A DNA stretch of 64,000 nt, from contig JAFZRN010000034.1 in the NCBI GenBank assembly GCA_017619835.1, positions 1-64,000 of the forward strand, read 5' to 3'. This document shows positions 1 through 8,592 of the stretch, one piece after another (position 1 is the stretch's first letter; each line of letters begins with the position of its first letter). The position numbers and the translations under genes are program-made. This DNA is from Eubacterium sp. GTDB lineage: Bacteria; Bacillota; Clostridia; Lachnospirales; Lachnospiraceae. A model generated the notes under the pieces. That model was not told the origin of the DNA and did no database searches. It saw only the letters and a program-made list of their open reading frames with translations.

Positions 1-146
1 AAAGGTAATGGCAATACACTCCTGTCGAGTAGTCAAGCTACAAAATGTCATCAAATGTCCACAGTATCTGAATGTATTGAACCACAGTATAAAAAGAAAG
101 GAAATGTGATGTATCTGCTTCTGACTACATCATACAAGTATGAATT

Positions 147-773
147 ATGGCAAAAGTATTACTTATCAATGGAAGTCCGCATGCAAACGGCTGTACCGCA
201 ACCGCTCTTGAGGAGATGGTAAAGGTTTTTGATTCCGAGGGAATAGAGACTGAAGTGATTCATGTCGGAAATAAGGATATACGTGGTTGTATTTCCTGTG
301 GAAGTTGTGGCATGACAGGAAAATGTGTTTTTGACGATCTTGTAAACGAGGTTGCTAAGAAGTTTGAAGAAGCAGACGGTCTTGTTCTGGGAAGTCCGGT
401 TTATTATGCTTCGCCTAACGGAACACTTCTTGCATTTGCCGACAGACTGTTTTACAGTACAAAGTTTTCTAAGCATATGAAAGTCGGAGCATCGGTTGTA
501 AGCTGCAGAAGAGCAGGAAATACGGCATCCTTTGATGTTCTGAATAAGTATTTTACTATCAGCGGAATGCCTCTTGCACCAAGTACATACTGGAATCAGG
601 TTCATGGTCATACTGCTGAAGATGTTAAGAAGGACCTTGAAGGACTTCAGACCATGAGAAATCTTGCAAGGAATATGGCCTTCATGATAAGGTCATTTGC
701 CGATGCAAAAGAAAAGTATGGTTATCCTGAAGTTGAAACAGGAGTATTTACAAGCTTCCCGGATGGGAAATAG
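147..773 (+). CDS. Iron-sulfur flavoprotein / NAD(P)H-dependent FMN reductase family
   Basis: A 208-residue flavodoxin-fold protein of the NADPH-dependent FMN reductase type. The FMN phosphate loop is seen as INGSPHANG (7-15) and the isoalloxazine side as LGSPVYYASPNG. A compact cysteine cluster C48-x2-C51-x2-C54-x5-C60 matches the spacing of iron-sulfur flavoproteins, so a [4Fe-4S] centre is plausible but inferred. It is likely cytosolic and passes electrons from reduced pyridine nucleotide or ferredoxin to an unknown acceptor. No good Shine-Dalgarno sequence lies just before ATG 147; the clear AAAGGA (97-102) sits too far upstream for it. The downstream secreted protein gene begins 31 bases after the stop. 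Confidence 0.8.
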   Translation: MAKVLLINGSPHANGCTATALEEMVKVFDSEGIETEVIHVGNKDIRGCISCGSCGMTGKCVFDDLVNEVAKKFEEADGLVLGSPVYYASPNGTLLAFADRLFYSTKFSKHMKVGASVVSCRRAGNTASFDVLNKYFTISGMPLAPSTYWNQVHGHTAEDVKKDLEGLQTMRNLARNMAFMIRSFADAKEKYGYPEVETGVFTSFPDGK

Positions 774-804
774 TATAAAAAAATATAAAGGAATGTATGA
801 AAAA

Positions 805-2934
805 ATGAGAAAGCTTAAGAGTAAGGTCTTTATAATCCTCGCAGTCTGCATGACTTTCCTTATAGGTCTGTCAGGTGGAACGCTGATTTACGGCGGAATG
901 ACCGGTAAGGTCTATGCTGCAAATATCAAGTCGGTTAAGATCAATAAGACTAATTTTCCGGATGATAATTTTAGAAAGATAATTTCGGGACCATCTTATG
1001 ACAGAGATGGAAATGGGACTCTGGATAAGGAAGAGATCGGTCTTACTATAAATATCTACTGCGAAGGAGCGGGCATTAAATCCTTAAAGGGAGTAGAGTA
1101 CTTTGTTGACCTGCAGGGACTCTGGTGCAAGGATAATGAATTAAAGACTCTGGATATAACTGCACTAAAGGATCTTCGCGGTTTATGGTGCTCAGGCAAT
1201 AAGCTTACAAAGCTGGATATGTCGCAGAATTCGGAGCTTGTCTGGGTATATTGCTATGACTGCAAGCTCACCGCACTGGATGTTTCTCATAATCCCAAGA
1301 TGGCTTTTATTGAGTGTAATACCAATCCCATTACAAAGCTGGATGTTTCAAAGAATCCCGAGCTGGAGCATCTTACATGCGGCACCTGCCAGATCAAGAA
1401 ACTGGATCTTTCAAATAATCCCAAGCTCGCACATCTGGATGCGTTCAGAAATAAGCTTAAAGAGCTGGATGTAACTCATAATCCCAAGATGAAGCGTCTT
1501 GATATCTGGGACAACCCGGGACTCGGAAGTATCGACGTAAGCAAGAATCCCGGGCTGCAGTATTATAACTGTGCCCATAATGGCGTAACAAGTATCGACG
1601 TAAGCAATAATCCATATCTGCAGAAGCTTATCTGCAGTTATAACAATATCAAGTCGCTTGATGTTTCGAATAATCCGAAGCTGGTTTATCTTGACTGTGC
1701 GGTAAATAATATCAGCAAACTTGATCTCAGCAATAATCCACAGCTGTTTTTCCTTCAGGCTTTCACCAACAGCTTTAAGAAGCTTAATATCGGTGATAAT
1801 CCTTGTCTTGTTAAGACATATAAAGAGGGTAAAAAGAAGAATGAGTCTGCGGTATGCAAGGGACATTCCTGGACGATCAATTACGGCGGAGAGCTTCTTT
1901 ATTTCCTCTGCTTTGATGATGCAGTAAAGCTTAGCACAAAGGCTACTAAAAAGACTTCCGAAAATGAGACTTATCAATATTCCGATCTCGAGGAAGGACT
2001 CTCAGAGGATGATCTTCTTACCAGAGAGATGGTAGTAGAACTCCTCTACGAACTTGCAGGAAAACCTTCAGTAAGCGGACTTAAAACACGCTTTAAGGAT
2101 GTTAAGAAGGGCGCCTGGTATGAAAAAGCCATCCTGTGGGGTGAAAAGAAACATATCTGTATAGGCTTCCCGGATGTCGAATCCGATAAATTCGGCGTAG
2201 GCAAATGGATAACCAGACAGGACCTTGCCTTCATGCTGTATAGATATGCCGACTGTATGAAATATAACAGTGCATTTGACTTCGGCAGAAGTGATGATTA
2301 TATAGATTATTATGATATAGACTTCTATGCATGGGAGGCTGTGACCTGGGTCGCAACCTGGGATATAATCAGCGGTAAAGGAGCTCCCGGTGCTCCGAAA
2401 GAGGAGCAGAGGATAGATCCTCACGGAAGAGTAACCCGCGATGTTCTTCAGCGTGCAATCAACAGGCTTCATGAGCTGAATTATGAGAAGAAGGTAAAGA
2501 TACCTGAATATTATAGTAACTCTGACGGTGCATATAAGGTGACTTCTTCAAGTGATCCTTCGGTTACATTTCTTTCTTTCACGGGTACTAAGGTAACGGA
2601 TGTTACAGTACCTGACGTTGTAACCATTAAAGGTAAGGAATACAAAGTTACCGAGATTGCTCCGGGTGCTTTTAAGAATAATAAAAAGCTAAGGAAGATC
2701 ACAATAGGAAAGAATATAAAGAAGATCGGTAAGAACGCATTTTACGGATGTAAGAATCTAAAGACGGTTATCATCAGGACGACAAAGCTCAAAAAGAAAA
2801 CCGTCGGCAAGAATGCATTTAAAAAGATCAATTCCAGAGCGAAGGTTACTGTGCCTAAGAAAAAGTACAAGGCATATAAGAAGCTTCTTAAAGCCAGAGG
2901 CATAAAAGGTAAGAAGCAGAAGATAAAAAAATAG
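805..2934 (+). CDS. Secreted leucine-rich-repeat protein with SLH-like and C-terminal Lys-rich LRR_5 module
   Basis: An exported protein of about 709 residues. ATG 805 is preferred because a clean signal peptide (MRKLKSKVF then a hydrophobic core, ending near VYAA) starts there, with AAAGGA 12 bases upstream; ATG 793 is the alternative. After the signal comes an EF-hand-like loop (DRDGNGTLDKEE), then about eleven LRR units of the LDVSxNPxLxxLxCxxN kind. A region with repeated ITR...LxRYA and FPDV patterns resembles degenerate S-layer-homology domains. The last 110 residues are an LRR_5/BspA-like unit followed by a Lys-rich tail. The same tail ends the secreted protein at 40368-42803. Likely surface-attached, with a binding or adhesion role; no catalytic motif is seen. 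Confidence 0.8.
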   Translation: MRKLKSKVFIILAVCMTFLIGLSGGTLIYGGMTGKVYAANIKSVKINKTNFPDDNFRKIISGPSYDRDGNGTLDKEEIGLTINIYCEGAGIKSLKGVEYFVDLQGLWCKDNELKTLDITALKDLRGLWCSGNKLTKLDMSQNSELVWVYCYDCKLTALDVSHNPKMAFIECNTNPITKLDVSKNPELEHLTCGTCQIKKLDLSNNPKLAHLDAFRNKLKELDVTHNPKMKRLDIWDNPGLGSIDVSKNPGLQYYNCAHNGVTSIDVSNNPYLQKLICSYNNIKSLDVSNNPKLVYLDCAVNNISKLDLSNNPQLFFLQAFTNSFKKLNIGDNPCLVKTYKEGKKKNESAVCKGHSWTINYGGELLYFLCFDDAVKLSTKATKKTSENETYQYSDLEEGLSEDDLLTREMVVELLYELAGKPSVSGLKTRFKDVKKGAWYEKAILWGEKKHICIGFPDVESDKFGVGKWITRQDLAFMLYRYADCMKYNSAFDFGRSDDYIDYYDIDFYAWEAVTWVATWDIISGKGAPGAPKEEQRIDPHGRVTRDVLQRAINRLHELNYEKKVKIPEYYSNSDGAYKVTSSSDPSVTFLSFTGTKVTDVTVPDVVTIKGKEYKVTEIAPGAFKNNKKLRKITIGKNIKKIGKNAFYGCKNLKTVIIRTTKLKKKTVGKNAFKKINSRAKVTVPKKKYKAYKKLLKARGIKGKKQKIKK

Positions 2935-3012
2935 ACAGACGTGAATATGATCTTGCGTGAACAGAATCTGCGTCAGACCGAGGAGCTTATTATATATTAA
3001 ACCGGAGACATT

Positions 3013-4647
3013 ATGAAAAAGAAATTTAGATTAGCTTTAATACTGGCCGTGACATTTTCACTTGCATCATGCGGAGTGAATCAGGAAAATGATTCGACGG
3101 AGGCAGATGTTAATGAAACCGTTTCCGTGGACTCAGTCGTTGCATCGCCCCAAAATGCTTCGGAGGACACAGAAGAGTTAACTACAGAGGAATATGTTGT
3201 AAAGCCGGCGCCTGTTACCGTAGAGGGAAGGCCCGAGGAGGAGGGAGCGCTCGCTCCGGAAAGTAAGTATACACTTGCTGAGTCTCACGAGGTTGATGGA
3301 AGACAGGGCATAGCTTGTGGTGATGAATGCTACTACGTAAGCGGCAGCACGACACTTTCAAAATATGACAGTGAGTGGAATAAGGTTTCCGAGGCAGAGG
3401 ATCCTTTTAAAGGCTTTGAAAACGAAGTAAATCATATAGGAGACATTGACTACTACGATGGCAAAATCTATGCCGGAGTGGAGTATTTTATGGACGGCGA
3501 GTCCGAGAATATCCAGATCGCAGTTTATAATGCCGAGACATTTGAACTTGAAGAATCGATTGCATTTGATGAGACCAGCGGTCAGACCGAGTGTTCGGGC
3601 ATTGCGGTTGATCCGGACTCGAATTCAATCTGGCTTACATCGTGGGCAGGTGACGAGAGCGGAAGATATCTCTATAGATATGATCTTGAAAATGGCTCCT
3701 ATAAGGGAAAAGTCCATCTGCAGTGTCCGCCCCAGTGGCTGCAGGGGATTGCATATTACAATGGATGCCTTTACATGACGGCCGATGACGGTACGGCAGA
3801 TCTGGGTGAGCCGGATCATGTGTATAAGACGAGGATTGCGGACGGTTCGACGACTGCGACGGTTGTTCTCGAAAGAACTCTTGATGATGTGACGCTTCAG
3901 GGCGAGATCGAGGGGATCAGCTTTGATGAGTCCAATGGACGAATGCTCATAAGCTACAACATGGGCGCTGATATTGTCCTCGGAATGGTTAAGGGCTTCT
4001 ATGAAGGTTATTCGGAAGAAGTACATGAGGTATTCCTTTATAACATTGAAGGATTCAGGAAAAAGTATACCTTTGAAGAGATTGATAAATGTGTAGACGG
4101 ATCCGGATGGAACCTAATCTTAGTTAATAAGGATAATCCGGTTCCGGAAGATTATTCTGTGAGCCTTACTGATCTTTCAAACGGAAAGCAGGTTGATACA
4201 AGGATATATCCGGCGCTTCAGAAGATGTTCGATGATGCCCGTGAGAGCGGGATAGATCTTTTTGTACGCGAGGGCTACAGAACGAGAGAAGCCCAGCAGA
4301 GCATAATGGACAGTAGGATCCAGCAATATATGGATCAGGGTAATTCCGCTGAGGAAGCGGAGGCACTTGCTAAACAGTATGTAGCAGTCCCGGGTACAAG
4401 TGAGCATGAGCTTGGTATCAGCGTTGATATCAATGCAAACAGTAATGTCAGCTCGGATGACGCCGTATATTCCTGGCTGAATGATAATGCATATAAATAC
4501 GGATTCATAAAAAGATATCCTGAGGATAAGGTTGATATAACAGGTATCAATAACGAGCCCTGGCATTACCGCTTTGTCGGACAGAAGGCGGCAGCGGAGA
4601 TGAAGGAGAAGGGGCTCTGCCTGGAGGAATACCTGGAACAACAATAG
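3013..4647 (+). CDS. Lipoprotein with propeller-like domain fused to VanY-type D,D-carboxypeptidase
   Basis: 544 residues. The N-terminus is a lipoprotein signal with lipobox LASC (Cys20), so it should be anchored outside the membrane. Residues about 80-370 are beta-rich with repeated WLTSW/YLYRYDLENG-like strands and look like a propeller. Residues about 385-540 are a peptidase M15B (VanY) domain. The zinc and catalytic pattern SxHxxGxxxD is seen as H465 and D472, and E-P-W-H as E515 and H518. Such enzymes trim D-Ala from peptidoglycan stem peptides. The propeller fusion is unusual for VanY and may bind wall polymer. It lies 78 bases after the LRR protein gene, without an obvious terminator between them. 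Confidence 0.83.
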   Translation: MKKKFRLALILAVTFSLASCGVNQENDSTEADVNETVSVDSVVASPQNASEDTEELTTEEYVVKPAPVTVEGRPEEEGALAPESKYTLAESHEVDGRQGIACGDECYYVSGSTTLSKYDSEWNKVSEAEDPFKGFENEVNHIGDIDYYDGKIYAGVEYFMDGESENIQIAVYNAETFELEESIAFDETSGQTECSGIAVDPDSNSIWLTSWAGDESGRYLYRYDLENGSYKGKVHLQCPPQWLQGIAYYNGCLYMTADDGTADLGEPDHVYKTRIADGSTTATVVLERTLDDVTLQGEIEGISFDESNGRMLISYNMGADIVLGMVKGFYEGYSEEVHEVFLYNIEGFRKKYTFEEIDKCVDGSGWNLILVNKDNPVPEDYSVSLTDLSNGKQVDTRIYPALQKMFDDARESGIDLFVREGYRTREAQQSIMDSRIQQYMDQGNSAEEAEALAKQYVAVPGTSEHELGISVDINANSNVSSDDAVYSWLNDNAYKYGFIKRYPEDKVDITGINNEPWHYRFVGQKAAAEMKEKGLCLEEYLEQQ

Positions 4648-4707
4648 CTGATCGAAGAGGAAAAGATGACTCTACTTTCCGTAGGTTGTTGATAGCCGGT
4701 TGCTGCG

Positions 4708-4753
4708 GTAACATATTAGTGTAAGGAGGAATGAATATGAATCAATATGTTAC
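4708..4753. promoter_or_regulatory. 10-bp inverted repeat enclosing the ribosome site and start of the XRE regulator
   Basis: GTAACATATT (4708-4717) is the exact reverse complement of AATATGTTAC (4744-4753). The 26-base interval holds AAGGAGGA and the start codon at 4737. It could be an autoregulatory operator for the encoded HTH protein, or an mRNA hairpin that presents the ribosome site in its loop. Confidence 0.5.
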
Positions 4754-5408
4754 AGGTGCGGCTATCAGGGAACTGCGTGAAAAGAACAAGATGACACAGG
4801 CTGAGCTTGCTGAGAAACTCGGGGTGAGTGATAAGACGGTTTCAAAGTGGGAGACGGGTAAAGGTTATCCGGATATCACACTGCTGGAGTCGATCGCAGA
4901 TGCGTTCAAGATTTCAGTGCCGGAGCTTATCTCAGGTAATCCGGTTCTCAATGCAAATGTTTCTGCCAACATGATGAAGTCAAAATTCTATGTCTGTCCT
5001 GTCTGCGGAAACGTGATTCATACGATGGGGGAAGCAGTGATCCATTGTCATGGAATTCAGCTTCATCCGGAAGATGCAGAACCGACAGATGAGAATCATA
5101 TGATATTCATCGAACGTGTAGAAGATGAATATTATGTCAGAATCGATCATGAAATGACAAAGACACACTATATATCTTTTATTGCCGCGACTGGTTCTGA
5201 CATTTGTCAGATGATCAAGCTATATCCGGAAGGAAAAGCTGAGGCAAGACTTAAGATCAGCGGAGTAAGAAAGATATACTTCTATTGCAACCGTGACGGA
5301 CTCTTCTCTATCAATGTTGTAAAGGGCATTGATGATAAAGAGAGCGGATACGACAACTACCAGGAGAGAAAAGAACTGGAAGAGACCGCAAAAATGCTCT
5401 TTGGGTAA
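4737..5408 (+). CDS. XRE-type HTH regulator fused to a desulfoferrodoxin/superoxide reductase-like domain
   Basis: ATG 4737 is chosen because AAGGAGGA sits six bases upstream; ATG 4731 touches it. Residues 5-65 are a Cro/CI helix-turn-helix (MTQAELAEKLGVSDKTVSKWE). Residues 83-190 resemble a desulfoferrodoxin. A C87-x2-C90 knuckle is followed by H103-C104-H105, replacing the usual CC pair. The SOR-type iron ligands are largely kept: H121, H138 (HEMTKTHYI), H144 and C184 (YCN). The fourth His of the CNxHG motif is Asp187. It is therefore probably a metal- or redox-sensing repressor rather than an active superoxide reductase. The sensor role is inference. Confidence 0.78.
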   Translation: MNQYVTGAAIRELREKNKMTQAELAEKLGVSDKTVSKWETGKGYPDITLLESIADAFKISVPELISGNPVLNANVSANMMKSKFYVCPVCGNVIHTMGEAVIHCHGIQLHPEDAEPTDENHMIFIERVEDEYYVRIDHEMTKTHYISFIAATGSDICQMIKLYPEGKAEARLKISGVRKIYFYCNRDGLFSINVVKGIDDKESGYDNYQERKELEETAKMLFG

Positions 5409-5469
5409 AATCTTTAGATGAATATGAAATTAAATGATATTCCATATGCGGGATTTGGAGAAGAATAAA

Positions 5470-6513
5470 ATGATAAAAACAGAGAATGTGAATTTAGAAG
5501 AAAAGAAAAAAACAACTACATATGAAGAGTTTATTAATCCTGAGTTCAGGGGAGCTGCATATATAGTTCAAAATGATGAAGTAGTTCTGCAACAGGTAAA
5601 CGGTTTCAGAGATTTTGCAAATGAATTACCGAATACCATAGATACAAAGTTTGCAAGTGCGTCAGCGGGTAAAGTATTTGTTGCAGTTGGAATCCTTCAG
5701 CTGATTGAGAAAGGAAAACTTCAATTTGAAGATACTATAGGAGAGCTGATCGATATTGACTGGAAAGCTATAGATAAAGACATCACAGTAGAGCAGCTCT
5801 TAAATCATACTTCCGGGATACCGGATTATTTTGATGAAACTGTTATGGAGAAGTATGAAGAGCTATGGGTGGATTATCCGAATTATAAGATAAGACATAA
5901 TGATGATATTCTTCCGCTTTTTATCGATAAGCCAATGATGTATCCCAAGGGTACTAAGTTCCAATATAACAATACAGGATATGTTGTGCTTGCCATGATC
6001 ATTGAAAGAGTGACGGGTCTTGCCTTTGATAAATATCTTCAGGAAAATGTGTTCGATGTTTGTAACATGACAGGTACAGGTTATTATGAACTGGATAGAT
6101 TACCTGCAAAATGTGCAAACAGTTATGTATGGTATAACAGTGCAGATGATCTGAGAACAAACATATTCTGTGTGGATGCAAAAGGCACTGGTGCCGGTGG
6201 TGCATTTATCACAGTAAAGGACATTGTTAGCTTCTGGCGAGGCTTACTTGGCGGAAAACTTCTTTCTAAAGAGATGACTGATAACATGCTCCGTAAACAT
6301 AGCGGAGAAGGTGCAGATTCTGAAGAAGGATACTATGGATATGGCGTCTGGATAATCGATGGAAAAGGGGAGAAAGATATTCCGTATTTTCAGGGATGCG
6401 ATCCAGGTGTGAGTTTTATCTCAGAGTATAATCCTAATAAGGATATGATTTCAGTATTCGTTAGTAATTACGGCGATAATGTATGGGAGATAGCCCGTAG
6501 AATCAGAAAATAA
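5470..6513 (+). CDS. Serine beta-lactamase-fold hydrolase (class C / esterase-like)
   Basis: About 347 residues. ATG 5470 is preferred because GGAG lies nine bases upstream and the longer N-terminus lacks a ribosome site. The beta-lactamase family SxxK is S65-A-G-K68 and YxN is Y166-N-N168; the third motif region reads QGCDPG, in place of KTG or HxG. No signal peptide is visible, so it may act in the cytoplasm on esters or peptides, unlike secreted penicillin-binding relatives. The stretch from here to about 7900 is richer in A and T than its neighbours. No true resistance role can be deduced. Confidence 0.8.
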   Translation: MIKTENVNLEEKKKTTTYEEFINPEFRGAAYIVQNDEVVLQQVNGFRDFANELPNTIDTKFASASAGKVFVAVGILQLIEKGKLQFEDTIGELIDIDWKAIDKDITVEQLLNHTSGIPDYFDETVMEKYEELWVDYPNYKIRHNDDILPLFIDKPMMYPKGTKFQYNNTGYVVLAMIIERVTGLAFDKYLQENVFDVCNMTGTGYYELDRLPAKCANSYVWYNSADDLRTNIFCVDAKGTGAGGAFITVKDIVSFWRGLLGGKLLSKEMTDNMLRKHSGEGADSEEGYYGYGVWIIDGKGEKDIPYFQGCDPGVSFISEYNPNKDMISVFVSNYGDNVWEIARRIRK

Positions 6514-6566
6514 ATTTTTCATGGCGGAATACTCAGATAAAACTACAGATAGGAATTCTTTCGTGG

Positions 6567-6824
6567 ATGCTTTTTCCGGGAGAGATTAAACTTAAAGCGA
6601 TTTTCGAACCGGATGTGAAGTGGAGATTGGTTGAAGAGTTCGGACCGAATTGTTATACGGTGACAGAGGATGGAAAACTGCTTCTTGAGGAAGATTACAC
6701 AGATATGGACAATCTGGTGATGTGGCTACTTACATTTGCCGAAAAAGTAGTTGTGCTCGAGCCAGAAGAGGTGCGGGAAAGAATGATAAGTATTGCCGAA
6801 GCAATCAAACAGAATTACATTTAA
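6567..6824 (+). pseudogene. Remnant of a WYL/YafY-type transcriptional regulator (C-terminal WCX domain only)
   Basis: The 85 residues match the end of YafY-like WYL regulators: IKLKAIFEPDVKWRLVEEFGP, then a strand pair, then VVVLEPEEVRERM. A complete protein would be about 300 residues with an N-terminal winged helix and a WYL domain, and neither is present upstream, where the beta-lactamase-fold gene lies. The frame stays open some way upstream of ATG 6567, and no ribosome site precedes that ATG. It is best read as a decayed regulator of the two genes that follow. A small independent ligand-binding protein is the alternative. Confidence 0.6.
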
Positions 6825-6836
6825 AGGAGATACAAA

Positions 6837-7256
6837 ATGAGATTAGATGGTTTTGGACTATTGGTAAATGACATGGCATCAATGGTAAGATTTTACAGAG
6901 ATGTCCTGGGCTTTGAGATTAAAGAAGATGAGAATACATCAAATGTATACCTTGTGAAAGATGGAACCTTATTTCTGTTGTATGGCAGAAATGATTTTGA
7001 AAAAATGACAAATAGAAAGTATGATTATATCAAAGGCTTGAATGGGCATTTTGAAATAGCCTTATACGTAGATACCTTTGAAGAGGTTGATGAGGCATTT
7101 ACTAAAGCCGTGGAAGGTGGAGCGACTCCGGTACTTGAACCTGAGCTTGAACCATGGGGACAGAGAACCTGTTATATCGCTGATCCGGAAGGAAACCTGA
7201 TCGAGATAGGTTCATGGAACAAGCCTTATGAGGAAAAGGATATTGTGGAGGGATAG
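6837..7256 (+). CDS. VOC/glyoxalase-bleomycin resistance family protein
   Basis: 139 residues with the two beta-alpha-beta-beta-beta units of the vicinal-oxygen-chelate fold: LVNDMASMVRFYRDVLGFEI at the start and FEIALYVDTFEEVDEAF...YIADPEGNLIEIG in the second half. The late Glu of NLIEIG and the His of NGHFEIAL sit where family metal ligands lie. Members are glyoxalases, dioxygenases or drug-binding proteins, and the substrate here is unknown. AAAGGAG lies eight bases before the ATG. The GyrI-like gene starts two bases after the stop, so the two are co-translated and probably share a detoxification role. Confidence 0.82.
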   Translation: MRLDGFGLLVNDMASMVRFYRDVLGFEIKEDENTSNVYLVKDGTLFLLYGRNDFEKMTNRKYDYIKGLNGHFEIALYVDTFEEVDEAFTKAVEGGATPVLEPELEPWGQRTCYIADPEGNLIEIGSWNKPYEEKDIVEG

Positions 7257-7258
7257 TC

Positions 7259-7897
7259 ATGGCATTTGACTACAAGAAAGAATATAAAGAATTCTACATA
7301 CCGAAGGATAAGCCATCAATTGTTACAGTGCCGAAAATGAATTTTATTTCGGTGCGTGGCAGCGGAGATCCGAATGAAGAAGGCGGAGAGTATAAAGAAA
7401 CGATAGGTCTTCTGTATGGGATAGCATTTACAATTAAAATGAGTAAGATGGGTGATCATAAGATTGACGGATATTTTGATTATGTAGTTCCTCCACTTGA
7501 AGGCTTCTGGTGGCAGGATGGCAAGACAGGAATAGATTATTTTCACAAAGAGGATTTTAAATGGATATCTGTTATAAGACTGCCTGATTTTGTTACTAAG
7601 GAAGATTTTGACTGGGCAGTTGCAGAGGCAGCTGCAAAAAAGAAAATAGATTTTTCAAAGGTAGAATTCTTTACTTATGAAGAGGGTCTATGTGTACAGT
7701 GTATGCATATAGGCGCGTATGATGATGAACCTGCCACAGTGGAAAAGATGCATGCATTTATGGAAGATCAGGGATATGAGCTTGATATAACAGATAAGAG
7801 GCTGCATCATGAGATATATCTGAGTGATGCAAGGAGAGTAGCACCGGAGAAGCTGAAGACGGTTATCCGTCACCCGATTAAGAAAAAGGGAGTTTAG
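7259..7897 (+). CDS. GyrI-like small-molecule-binding domain protein
   Basis: 212 residues of the GyrI-like (SHS2/SBD) family: MNFISVRGSGDPNE, LYGIAFTIKM, YFDYVVPPLEGFWW, then VEFFTYEEGLCVQCMHIGAYDDEPATVEKMHAFM, a very typical stretch. Relatives bind hydrophobic cations or hydrolyse cyclopropanoid compounds; no specific ligand can be assigned. It is stand-alone, without the AraC or MerR domain often fused to it. Together with the VOC gene and the WYL remnant it forms a set often found as a regulator-VOC-GyrI operon in Clostridia. The next gene starts after three bases. Confidence 0.83.
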   Translation: MAFDYKKEYKEFYIPKDKPSIVTVPKMNFISVRGSGDPNEEGGEYKETIGLLYGIAFTIKMSKMGDHKIDGYFDYVVPPLEGFWWQDGKTGIDYFHKEDFKWISVIRLPDFVTKEDFDWAVAEAAAKKKIDFSKVEFFTYEEGLCVQCMHIGAYDDEPATVEKMHAFMEDQGYELDITDKRLHHEIYLSDARRVAPEKLKTVIRHPIKKKGV

Positions 7898-7900
7898 GTT

Positions 7901-8575
7901 ATGAAGTACGAATGGATTGAAGAGTTTTTACTGAAGAAAGCAGGTGTGACGAGGGATATTCAGGAGGAGTGGAACTGGATCCGTTTTCATATCGGTGGGA
8001 AGATGTTTGCTGCAATATGCAGAGATGATGACACTAACGAACCGGTTTACATAACTCTAAAGCTTGAGCCGGTTGAAGGGGAGTTTTTCAGGAAAGAATA
8101 TGAAGACATCATCCCGGGTTACTACATGAATAAAGTTCATTGGAATTCCGTGAAGGCGGATGGAAATGTGCCGGACGAAGTTTTGAAAGATTTGTTGGAT
8201 AAGGCATATCAGGTTGTTTTTGACAGCCTCAGCAAGAAACAGCGAAGGCAGATCATCGAGGATGCTAACTTGGATAATCCGCTCAGTGCATGTGGCGCCG
8301 ATTGTTCCCAGTGCGGCCTTTTCGGAAATGGCTGTCAGGGCTGCAATGCATCCCGAGGTATGGGTTCTCATGCATCCGAAGGTAAGGAGTGCAAGACATA
8401 TCTATGTTGCAGGGCAAAGAACTGCTATGTTAATTGCGGTGAGTGTGATCAGCTTCCATGCAAGTTGATCTATGCTACGAAAGATCCGGGAGTATCTGAC
8501 GAAGAGTTCAATGAGTACCTGGAAGGCGCCATCAACAGGCTGAAATGTGACAAAACATCCCAGGGAAAAAAGTGA
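7901..8575 (+). CDS. MmcQ/YjbR domain plus Cys-rich DUF3795 protein
   Basis: 224 residues. Residues 1-115 resemble MmcQ/YjbR DNA-binding-like proteins (WNWIRFHIGGKMFAAICRDD...VYITLKLEP...GYYMNKVHWNSV). Residues 130-212 are DUF3795-like with about eleven cysteines (CGADCSQCGLFGNGCQGCNA...CCRAKNCYVNCGECDQLPCKL), likely binding metal or iron-sulfur clusters. Function is unknown. The final residues (CDKTSQGKK) are encoded by half of a TGTGACAAAACATC palindromic repeat, suggesting the stop moved into a repeat. The stop lies 17 bases before the start of the radical SAM gene, so they are probably one operon. Confidence 0.75.
   Translation: MKYEWIEEFLLKKAGVTRDIQEEWNWIRFHIGGKMFAAICRDDDTNEPVYITLKLEPVEGEFFRKEYEDIIPGYYMNKVHWNSVKADGNVPDEVLKDLLDKAYQVVFDSLSKKQRRQIIEDANLDNPLSACGADCSQCGLFGNGCQGCNASRGMGSHASEGKECKTYLCCRAKNCYVNCGECDQLPCKLIYATKDPGVSDEEFNEYLEGAINRLKCDKTSQGKK
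8546..8566 (+). repeat. Half copy of the TGTGACAAAACATCTC palindromic element inside a gene end
   Basis: Nineteen of 21 bases match the left arm and centre of the perfect palindrome at 46203-46245. The right arm is missing. It codes for the end of the DUF3795 protein. Confidence 0.55.
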
Positions 8576-8592
8576 CAGTTAGGAGAATAGAT

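Noticed and set aside
109-222. A 37-codon frame with a good AAAGGA site overlapping the first gene
   Set aside because: It ends inside the flavoprotein gene in another frame and has no recognisable content. It could help coupling, but support is too weak.
4737-5408. Active superoxide reductase
   Set aside because: One of four His ligands is Asp and the protein carries a DNA-binding domain.
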